A stretch of DNA of 64,000 bases. Origin: Sipunculus nudus (Eukaryota; Annelida; Sipuncula; Golfingiida; Sipunculidae). Made by a program: the position numbers and the translations under genes. This document shows, one piece after another, positions 37,301 to 49,300 of this stretch; the stretch's first letter is position 1; the number at the start of each line of letters is the position of its first letter. The notes under the pieces were generated by a model. It was not told the DNA's origin and did no database searches. It saw only the letters and a list, made by a program, of their open reading frames with translations. The stretch is from the NCBI GenBank assembly GCA_026874595.1, contig CM049307.1, positions 37,924,862-37,988,861 of the forward strand. Reading direction: 5' to 3'.

Positions 37301-40300
37301 CAATTATTGTTTCGTCCATCTATCAATCCACAATCTTTTTGAAGATGTTGGTCCTGTGACCTTGACCTTTGACCTCATGACCCCAAAATCAATTCGGGTC
37401 TTGCTTTTCCAAAGGGACATATACAAGTCAAGTTTGAAATCTATACATCAATAAAAGCAGGAATTATCCAGAAACTAATTTTTGGACAGATGGCTCCTGT
37501 GACCTTCACCTTTGACCTTGTGACCTCAAAACTGATAGGGTTCTTCCTCTCTTGGCAGGTGAACTATATGTGCAAGATGAAAGGTCTGAGATGAAATGTT
37601 TGGCTGAAAATGCATCCATATCTTTTTAAATAGTATCCTGTGACCTTGACCTTTTACCTCATGACCCCAAAATCAATTTGGGACTTGCTTTTCCAATGGG
37701 ACATATACAAGTCAAGTTTGAAATCCATATGGCTATCAACACTGGAGATATCATAAGAGGTGTGTGGTTTTCACCAAATATGGACACATTAAAGGTCAAG
37801 GCCACTCTCATGGTAAAGGTCATGACCCAAATGGAAATAGACCTCATCCCATAACCCATCTCTCTACATCTAATATGAAAGAAATCTGTCCATTAGTTTT
37901 TGACTTATAATGCTTACAGTACTGTCAAGTGGCAATTATGGGGGTATTAAAAGGCGTAAAAACAAGAAAAGGATAAAAGGTGGCACCACCAGTTTCCGGT
38001 ATATCGCAAGGCTATCCAAGATCTTTGGTCTCCTTGATTTTTGGACCAGTCCATGCAAGCTTACTTGAGATATTTAAGAATTTGTGTTATTTTCAGCAAA
38101 AATGGACCTAATCAAGGTCAAGGTCACTCTCCTAGCATAGGTCATGACCCCATTTTAAATAGGCTTCGTCCCCTTACCTATATCTATACAAATGTAAAGT
38201 TTGAAAAAGATCAGTGAAATATTTTTTGAGTTATCCCGCTCACAAGTTTTTTCTGCGGCGGCAGGAGGGACCGTCGTGAAACCATAGTATCCCGACTTTG
38301 TCTGGGGATACAATAAACATCATCCAATAACCCATATCTATGTATATGCATAATATGAAAGAAATCTGTCCATCAGTTTTTGACTTATAATTTGCTCAGA
38401 GTACTGTAAAGTGACAATGATGGGGTATTAAACGGCACGAAAACAAGTAAAAGAATAACAGGTGGCACCACCTGTTTCCCGTACATGACAATAGTATCCA
38501 AGATCTTTGATCAAGTTGATTTTTGGACCAATCCATGCATCCCTTATTGAGATATTAATGATTTTGTGTAATTTTCACCATATATGGCAATATTAAAGGT
38601 CAAAGCCACTCTCATAGGAAAGGTCATGACCCCATTTATATATACATCATCCCATAACCCATGTCTATGTATATGCATAATATGGAAGAAATCTGTCTGA
38701 TAGTTTTTGACTTATAATGCTCATAGCACTGTTAAGTGGCAATGATGGGGGTATTAAACGGCACAAAAACAAGTAAAAGAATTACAGGTGGCGCCACCTG
38801 TTTCCGGTACATGACATTACTATCCAAGATCTTCTGTTAAGTTGATTTTTGGACCAATCCATGCATTCCTTATTGAGATATTAATGATTTTGTGTGATTT
38901 TCACCATATATGGCAATATTCAAGGTCAAGGCCACTCTCATAGGAAAGGTCATGACCCCAATTTGAAAAAATATCATCCCATAACCCATATCTATGTATA
39001 TGCATAATATAAAAGAAATCTGTCCATTAGTTTTTGACTTATAATGCTCACAGTACTGTAAAGTGGCAATTTTGGGGTATTAAACGGCACGAAAACAAGA
39101 ATAATAGGTGGCGCCACCAGTTTCTGAAACACGACAATCCTATCCATGATCTTCCATCAACTTGATTTTGGGATCAATCCATGCAAGATTTTTTTGAGAT
39201 ATTTAAGAATTTGTGTGATTTTCCCCCCAATTGGACCTAATCAAGGTCAAGGACACTCTCCTAGTAAAGGTCATGACCTCATTTAAATAGGCGTTGTCCT
39301 CTCACCCATATCTATACATATACCATGTTTGGTAAAGATCCGTGAAATATTTTTTGAGTTATCATGCCAACAAGATTTATATGCGGTGGCGGCGGCGGCG
39401 GGACCGGTATGAAAACATAGTATCCCCCAACTTTGTCTGGGGATACAATAATATTATTTATTTATAATAATCAATTTGTGTGATTTTCCCCCCAATTGGA
39501 CTTAATCAAGGTCAAGGACACTCTCCTAGTAAAGGTCATGACCTCATTTAAATAGGCGTTGTCCTCTCACCCATATCTATACATATACCATGTTTGGTAA
39601 AGATCCGTGAAATATTTTTTGAGTTATCATGCCAACAAGATTTATATGCGGTGGCGGCGGCATCGGGACCGGTATGAAAACATAGTATCCCCCAACTTTG
39701 TCTGGGGATACAATAATGTTACATCCCTGACAAAAAATCTCTAGCTTCAGCAATCCTCTTGTTAAGGGAGTAAATATATTTCTTGATTTTTTTAAAAAGT
39801 GCATTATGTTTGGGCCCATAACTTAAAACAATTACGCAATACTGACATCATTTCTGGCATGTGCATAGCGAATGTATAGAAAAATATGTATATTATATAT
39901 GATCAAAGTCAGATCAGTGGTTTTGATATTAGGCAATCTTACAGTGTAACAATGGGTTTTTAATGGAAAAAATGAAGTTTTTCATTAATATTTCGAAGGA
40001 ATTAAGTCCTAGTGATCGAATTCTCGGCATGGTAGGGGATTTTGGAGACATCTTACTGTATGCTAAATTTAAGGAACTTAGAGCTGAACTTTAGAGCATA
40101 ACTTTAAGCTGGGAAGCTGAGCTTTAGCAAACTGCATAACACTAGCTTGATGTAAACTTGATGTGACATGGTGCTTGAAAACTTGAATAAAATCTACAGT
40201 TTTTGGTTTCAAATTTTTGGTGTTAACAGACAAAATGCTAACAAAAACATGCTGTGTAAACTAAACCCATGGTACTTACAGGAAAAAAACGTGCCATGGT

Positions 40301-43300
40301 CAAACTTGGGCAAAATTTAAGGTACCAATTTTATATTTTTGCCAATATTTAAAGATATTTAACAGATTTTGATCTAATTTTTGGTTTACAATTAAATTTT
40401 GATCAATTCAAGTTGTATTACTGAAAAAAAGTCCCTACCTTTAACACTTTTGAACTTAAGTGACCAAATATCTTTCCTGATTTTTTTACAAAGTCCATTA
40501 TATTTGGGCCCATAACTTTTTTAAATTTAATAATACTGACTTAATTTCTGGCATGTACATAGGAACTATATAGAGGAATATTTATGGTAAATATGAAGAA
40601 AACCAGATGAGTGGTCTTGATATTAGGCAGTCCTGAAGTGTGAAAATAGATTTCTAATAAAAAATTGAGGTTTTTCCTTAATATCTCGAAGGAACGAAGT
40701 CCTATTGACCCAATTTTTGGCATGGTAGGAGATTTTTGGGACATCTAACTGTATGGCAAAATTCAGATTCGTAGGTCCAATGGTGTCGAAACGTGCCAGT
40801 CTTACGGACGGACATCCGGACAGACAGATGGACGGACAGACAGCTAGACTGACAATGGACCATGACTATAGCTCAGATGACTTATAGTCAGCTGAGCTAA
40901 AAACAGAACTTAGGTTACAGGACAATAGGGATAGGTTTTGTTATGAAGACTTTAAGGGCAAGTAGGTTTTGGTAAAAGTAGTCTGGCCAACAGGATTGGG
41001 TATTGTAATATGATGAGCTTAAGACGTTCAAATCATGTTAATAGGATTTTTTTGAGAAAAAAATTCATGCTGTTTGGTTGATATTTAAATGTTAGGTTAT
41101 TACAACTCTAGGGCAGCATACATGCTAAAATGTTAAATCTCATTTAGTGGATATGCTTACACATAGAAGAGGTCTTATTAATGTCTCCTCAATTTCCAGC
41201 TTGCTCTGAAAATGGTCAGTGTAACATGTAAGTGTTATCAAACTAATTCATTATTTCAGAAAACCCTTGTGTGTCTAGTGGCACAACCCATATAATAATG
41301 TACAATTTCATTTATAATAAAACTATTTATAACAAATAAAACAAATAATATATCTAAACAGGTGTTATTGCACTACTTTAAAATACACCCAGGGTTAAGA
41401 AAAATATGTATAATAGCTGAGGGCACATTTAAACATATGTTTTTCAAACATATTGACCCTACACTTTATGCCATCAGATCTTTTATTATTTTGATTAAGT
41501 GTCACAACAGATACAATAAATTCACAGAGCAAGGTCAAATGACTGATCATGTGACCACCCATCAGGGATCATGTGACAGGAACAGGAAGCAGTAACTTAC
41601 CCAAGGAATGGTATAAGCTGCACGAGGTTAGCCTTGTCCAGCACCTGTTCAATGTCTGCCTGTAACAGCAGACTTATAGCTTGCCTCAGGTACCTCTCCA
41701 GCTGCTTTCTTCTCTCTTCGACAAACTTCGGATCCTACAGAATAAAAATAATGATTTTATAAAATTTTAAATGAATGTCTCAATGATCCTATTCATTTGA
41801 TAAGGGAGCACACAAATACACACACATTATATAAGATTGCTTTACAGTGAAACCTAATGTTATGAGACCACCTATGGGACTGACCAAAGTGGTCTTAATT
41901 CACAGGTGGTCTTAAAAGTTAGGTAAGTTACAATCAATTTGAATGCTTTCTGTTTACCTAAGGGTGGTCTGATCAGACAATTGTCTTTCAACATTAGTGT
42001 ATTCAACTTATAAGTCCTGTAAATCAGTCTTCAACAAATTCATCCCTAAGGACCACAGCTACAGTATTTTGAAAATTCTGTAGAACAGGACATACCTTTG
42101 ATCCAAGAGTCTTCTTCGGTGGGAAAGGCACACGTTTTAGTGATAAGTTTCTTTTCTTGTGGTTTGTATGGAAGGACAGGAAGTCGGTGTACCTCCTGTA
42201 GACATTCCACTCCTCGTCCCGGATCCTGACAAAAATCTGCAAATAAATCAAGTAAAATCAGGAATTCCTCCAGTTGATCTCAGGCATATCATGTTGTATG
42301 CACATATAAAACCTCCAGGTATTAGTTTTTGGTATAAGTTTGGTAATGTCATTCTTCATTTGTAATCAATGATGCATTTCCATTATTATCTGAGAATGTT
42401 TCTTATTGCTTACATCCACAAAGAAAGCTTTAAGCTACACCATAACATATAGCTACAAGTTAAAAATCTTAAATGAATTGACTATATCTGACTCCTTAAC
42501 CTTAACTGGATTTGTCTGAGGAAGAGAGTCAGTTCTGCACATATAACAAACACAGATTATGTGTCCCATGTGATTTCTGGTAAAATATCCTTGTTGAAGA
42601 AACTGCAAATTGTGAACTCAGGTTTTGCATGATTAACCCAATTCTTTTACCAAAACTAACCTGATAAACATGGAATGCATCATATCCAGATCCTTTCAGG
42701 AATGCAGAAGGTATCCAAATGTTCACTAATGGTCGAGTAACACTAGAACTGAAAATACAAGAGGTCATCCTTATCACATTATGAGAGTGTTTATTTAAAC
42801 ACTGGAACTGAACTGTTCACATGAATTACTGTGGTTGCCTTTTTGTTCGCGAGGGTTTTAATTTCGCGATATTCGCGAATGGGAAATAATCGCAAAAATG
42901 AAACCCTCGGGAATAATTGGCCAATGGATTACGTCCTTCTTATTTAATGTAGCCAATATTTGTATGGGAATAGATTAGAACAATGAGAATTGTTATAATA
43001 AGTTACATCCATGCAGGTATAGGGAAAACGTTCCCCTTAATTTGAACTTAACTACCTGTGCTTTGTGTTTGGGCCCATCGTTATATGAGAAAAATATCAC
43101 AAACTCATGACTTATGCTCAATTTATAACACACATAGGTATGGCTTTACCAAATATTTGGGTTCTGGTGAGATCGCGAAAATGAAACCCTCGCGAAACAT
43201 TAAAAATTGAAAAATCGCGAAATTTCAGCCTCGCAAATATGAAGCCAACCACAGTATCTAATATAAACATGGTTCATATATCCTGGTACATGTGAGCATA

Positions 43301-46300
43301 CATAATATATCCAATCATCATACAGAGGTTACTGTTTACTGTTTACATACATGCAAATTCTTATATGTAAAATACATATATGCTTGAGCTTAAAGACCTA
43401 CCTGTCACCGTCTGTGTTCAGACTGCTAGCATCCATGTCATGTAAGTCTTCAGGTAACTGCAAATGAAAATGTATCAGCATTCAAGCATTACATCTAGCT
43501 AAAACAAGTATTAAACTGTACTCTAAATAAACAGGAAACCACAAATCAACCTGGGACTTAATATACTGGTTCCATAATCAACTAATATCTAAAGATGTAA
43601 CCATGATGGCATGATGAAAAGTTCATTCCTTTTTTTTAAATGATTTAATTAACTACTAATGAAGATGTATTACAGGTTGTAATCTGGTATAGTGTTGACT
43701 TACCACGCCTCTGAAGTGTGTCAGCTGTGAGGACCTGAGACTCAGTAGTCTTGTGATTTAGAGGTCAACTTGAACAGAAGTTTATTCATTAAGAGAATAC
43801 TTACTGGTCCTCTGAGGTGAGTCAGTTCATCCCGAAGCCTGCGGACCTGAACCTCCTTGAGTGTTAGCTGACGTCGGATCATTTCATTGAACTCCATCAA
43901 CTCTCCATGCATCTCTGCCACCTGAAATTATAACAGGTAATAAGTCCCATATCACACGGTGAGCAAACATTCTAAATCAACCTGTACAAACAAATAGCAT
44001 ATCAAATACCACATCTGATCATGTGTCTGATGAAATCTTGTCAATAATTTTTATCCTGCATGAAAATACCTAAAATACTTGACTCCTTGCAAGCAGGTTG
44101 AATTCCAATCTTAATATTGTGATATTAATAGTGTTTCTGTCAACTGACAACAAACACATTTTAAAATGTGTTAAAAAGGACACTACAATTGTTTTATTTA
44201 TCTTTAACATTGGCTGCCCACTGAAAAATGATACATTGAAAGCTTATGTATGAAATGATGAAAAAGAAAGTAAACATTGTAAATACAAAATATAGCTTGA
44301 GAGAATATGATTTGACACCCTAAGAAATTTTTTCAAGTTAACATGGTTAAAAAAGTCCAAAGCATCAGAAAATGTAATAAATACCATGGCTGAATGGTCT
44401 CACCTGAACTAACTTCTTTTCATATTCACTTGCTTCATAACTATAATCAATGCTTGGCTTAGGAGGAGGAATCGCTGGTTGTATCTCCTCCAGGTGTATA
44501 CCATCTATATCTATAAAATGTTACAAACAGGCTATCATTAATCAAGAAAATACTTACAAAAACATGTCTGATAATGAAAATGCTTGAAAAAGAGATCTCT
44601 TAATGACTATGATGAAGGGATCCTTAAAAATAATTTCGCACAAACTGAAAAAAAAGTCACCTGGTAGTACAAAAACAGACACAGATATCTGTTGATTAAT
44701 TCAAAATCCAAAGATTGCAGTTATGAAAGGGAACCATCATTATATGCAGTTATTATGATACAGTGTACTACTATTCCATATGGATGAGCTGAATTTATCT
44801 TCAACTGATCCCCTTGATTTCTTGATAAAATTTGTTGATGATGGAGCTCATGGCCATGTAATTGTACATACCTTTATCAATACAACTGCCACTTTATAGA
44901 CATAAGATGGTCATGATTAGATGGATTTGAAAACTGACAGGTTTAAAAATAAATTCTGAATGTAATTAATACCAATCGTAAAACAATTATTTAATGCCAC
45001 CAGCTTTAAATTATATGACAAATGCTGATTTATCTTCACTCATATCCAAATACAATGACTACTTACCTTCTACCTTAGCACCTTGTCTCCTCAGCATCTG
45101 TACAGCACTGACATACTTCTTCAACTGATGCTTCAGCACATCATTCTCCCTGCATTAACATGTATCACTTTAACAATTTACCTTACAGGTGATCTAATTA
45201 AAAATCTCAAAGTGATTTTATCAGTTCAACTTGAAATACATATTACTTCTAAGTATGATTTTATCAATTTAGTTTCTGAGTAATTTAAATTAACCAGGTA
45301 TGATTTAATCTTAATGAAAACTTATTTATTATCCAGGTATGCTATTATATGTATAAACTGTGCTTGATCTGATTAATTATCTACAAGTTTCATCTTTAAG
45401 TGATAAAATTAATTAACAGATGATAAATTATCTAAGTGGGATTTTATCCATTTAAATTAACTATCCAGGTGTGACCTCATCAACTTACCTGGTGAGTGAC
45501 CTAATTCTGTCTTGGTCCTCCTCCTGTCGTGCCATGTGTTTTTCCTTAAGCTCGTCGATCTCCACTCGTAATGCTGCAGACATTTCCTGTTCTTGTTCTA
45601 CCATCATCTTTAACAGGCTGTAATAAGCATGACAGGAATGAGTAATGTCCAGCTATTACTGCTTTGCTAGAAAGTAATGCTATATCCATAGATTTTCACT
45701 AAGATTCTTTAAGTGCACTTCTTGTATTTCCAAGAAATATTCATTTAAGGAAACTCTAGACTGAAATGTGATCGGGAAACTCTAGACTGAAATGTTATTG
45801 AGAGACTCAAGACAAAAAATGTTATTGGGAAAACCTGTGATAATTTGGGGGCTGTTGGATGAGCACTTATGTGAACACTGACTATGAATGTTACATTTAA
45901 TAATAACGTTAACGTACAAACGAGGATGCTGGATACTGGACAACGCCACACCATTGCATAAGCTCACAGGTTCGCTAACAAACGTGACTGAACATGACTT
46001 ACCTGTTCTGGTCCTCTACTTCATCCTTTCTAAGCATCATTGCTACTACAGCTTGTCTCAGTTCTCCTGTGACACAGAACAATGTGAAGTTTTGCAAATT
46101 AAAGTCAGTATATCACAATGAACACATCAACATATGGTAGTGGCTCCCTCTACTCAGAAGGCAGCTGAAGGTTGTTTTCTACCAAGAAAGCAAAGGATTA
46201 TGTTTTCAGCCATATTTGTTAGTCTGTTCTGTGTTAGATTTGCCTGCAGCCAACAGATAATGATAAGCACTGATATGATAATTATAAAATAAATTTTGAT

Positions 46301-49300
46301 GATAAAGTATACAATTCATGAACAAGTCAATAACACTATAAACTAAGGCATATATTTGAAGACATGATGACCATGGACTACATTGAAAACCAAGCTATAT
46401 AGTACACAGTACCTCTGTCATTTAGTCTCTGCTGCCAGTGACATAAAAAAAACTTTTTTTCTTAAGTTTTTTAATATCAAGGTTACGTACTTACCTGTTG
46501 ACATGGTTTCATGGGGAGGACTTGATGGGGGTTTGGGGTCTATACCGCCGTCTCCTTGGGTCCTCATTCCTTCACTGTAACTGGAAGACGAAATACACCT
46601 TCAAGGAACAGGTCTTTACCTTTAGTGACCAACTACTTAACTGAGGTTGGACTGCTGACTTACATTGTAATCAATCAATGGAGTGTTATGTAACCACTAA
46701 TAGGAAGTCTCATTCCATGGTACCTGTTATGGCTTGTTTAATGTTCACTGCTAATTAACCTAATTAACTTAACACCTTTAACTAGGGCAAGACTACGGAG
46801 TCAAACTGTCAATAATCAACTGCACCCCATCCACTAGATTTACCTCATCTAAACAATATATGGGTATGAAACCACAACTATATATTCAATTAAAATTTGA
46901 TGGAACCATCCAAACAGAAAACCTTTACAATTTCAGTATGAGTAGCCCACCTGTGTATATTTGACCTTCACTATGACAGGAGAAGGCTAAGTATGACTGG
47001 ATAAGCAATCTGTTACTACCTATTTCATGATACATTTACAGGCATCTGGTAATTATATATAATAATTTTTGTAAGCTATGAGACACCATGAACATATTCA
47101 CTGCTTATCGCTCTGACCTTTTTGCACAATACTTAACTATCTGGAACTGATGTGGCTTCCATTATGAGAGGAAGGCTATCAGTGCAATAAAACCTAAGGT
47201 CATTGAGATGTTATATGGCAAATATTTGTTAATACCTGGATGCTAGTCCTTTCTGAGCTATCTGCAGGGCAAATGCAGCATTTTCTGTAGCAGCACCATA
47301 TGCAGGGATTTCTTCTTCTACCACTGAAATATAGGAATAAAATAAATAAATTCTATAATGTGCTTTCCATTTCTATGACATTTATGCCATGCTGCTTCTG
47401 TTTCTAAGAGTTCTGCAGTCTCTTTCAATGACATAATTTATTTTCATGCATTGTGTCTGTTATATCAATTATCATTTTTCCTGGGAAATAGTTCATCTTT
47501 TTAATACTTTGACTCTTACAAAACTGGTAAAACATCCAATTTATAATTATAGATACTTTGTTATCAAAAGTGAATAAGTTTAAATGTGACAAATGTAACA
47601 TTTAAATTAGTGCCTTCCCAGAGTATATTTCCACTGTGGGACAGTAACTTATAAGATTATATTTCCCCTGTGTGACAGTACCTTCCATTATATATTTCCC
47701 CTGTGGAGGAGTCCTTTACTGGAGTATATTTCCAGTTGGAAAGTATTTTACCTAAGTATATTTCCCTTGTAGGAGAGTACTTTACCTGAGTATTTATACC
47801 CCGTGAGAGAGTACTTTAACCGCGTACATTTTCCATGTAGGAAAGTACTTTACCTGAGTATATTTCCCCTGTGGGACAGTACCAGAGTACATTTCCCCTG
47901 TGGGAGAGTTCTTTACCTGAGTATATTTCCCCTGTGGGACAGTACCTGAGTATATTTCCCCTGTGGGAGAGTACCTGGGTATATTCCCCCTGTGGCAGAG
48001 TACTTTACCTGAGTATATTTCCCCTGTGGGAGAGTACTTTACCGGAGTATATTCCCCTGTGGCAGAGTATTTTACCTGAGTATATTTCCCCTGTTGGAGA
48101 GTACTTTACCTGAGTATATTTCCCCTGTGGGAGAGTACCTGAGTATATTTCCCCTGTGGGAAAGTACCTGAGTATATTCCCCCTGTGGCAGAGTACTCTA
48201 CCTGAGTATATTTCCCCTGTGGGAAAGTACCTGAGTATATTCCCCCTGTGGCAGAGTACTCTACCTGAGTATGTTTCCCCTGTGGGAGAGTACTCTACCT
48301 GAGTATATTCCCCCTGTGGGAGAGTATTCTACCTGAGTATATTTCCCCTGTTGGACAGCACTTTACCTGAGTATATTCCCCCTGTGGCAGAGTACTTTAC
48401 CTGAGTATATTTCCCCTGTGGGAGAGTAAATGGACTCAAAAGGACCTTCTGTAGAGCCAAAGTCACGGCCAACAGGGGTTAAGTTTGATGTTATAAAATC
48501 TGCAGGTACTTCACTGTAATTGAATTGATATAAAGAATATTAGACCTACACTGATAAACCTGAATCAGTGAAATGCTAAATCAGCAAAGTTAAAGATTTA
48601 ATTTAAATAAAAAATTTAAGCATTATCATTTGTAATTTGTAATATTTCAAAGGTAAAGTTCATAAAATATATAGACATAAATGTCTTTTTCTTATGTTTT
48701 CTGTATTAAACATATATTTATTAATATTATGAAAAGTCTGTATGTCAAATATCATGACGGTTACAGGCAATTAGATGTAACATTTACAGCTGGAAAACGT
48801 GGATGCAAAGAATGGCTGTTTTGTCAAAATGATTACCAGCAGTGAGGAATATGAAATGAATTACGACACAGGTTTATAAGGGCAAGCCAGGTAAGCACAG
48901 CCTCAGGTAACCATAACTGATACAGTGACTCACCTGGCCGATAAATCTGCTGAGCCCATTGAGCTTACATCTTCCTGCAAAGACTGTGAGTGCATCCTGA
49001 CAAGGGACCCCTGGGAGCTTATTCGTGGGATTCCCGATGATACCACCTGACCTGATCCTACAGATCCTGTGTCATCGGATGTGGGATCAAAGTCCATCGA
49101 TCCCTCCTTAAGACTACTCCCATCTGGGGATTGTTTTGCAGGTAAACTGGATGTGTCATTGTTGTATAACGCCTCTGCAGAGAAGTCAAGTGATGAAGTC
49201 TTTATGTTAGTATTCATGTCCATTGCATTAGTGTTTCTGTGTTCTTGAGTATCATCAAGCCTATTATTGTTATCACTTAGAGAACCTGGTCTGTTCACAG

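Noticed and set aside
47871-48113. 80-aa plus-strand ORF with repeated SPVGEY/FPLWES motif
   Set aside because: It is the antisense reading of the minisatellite; the sense strand explains the sequence through the SNX29 exon and splice sites.
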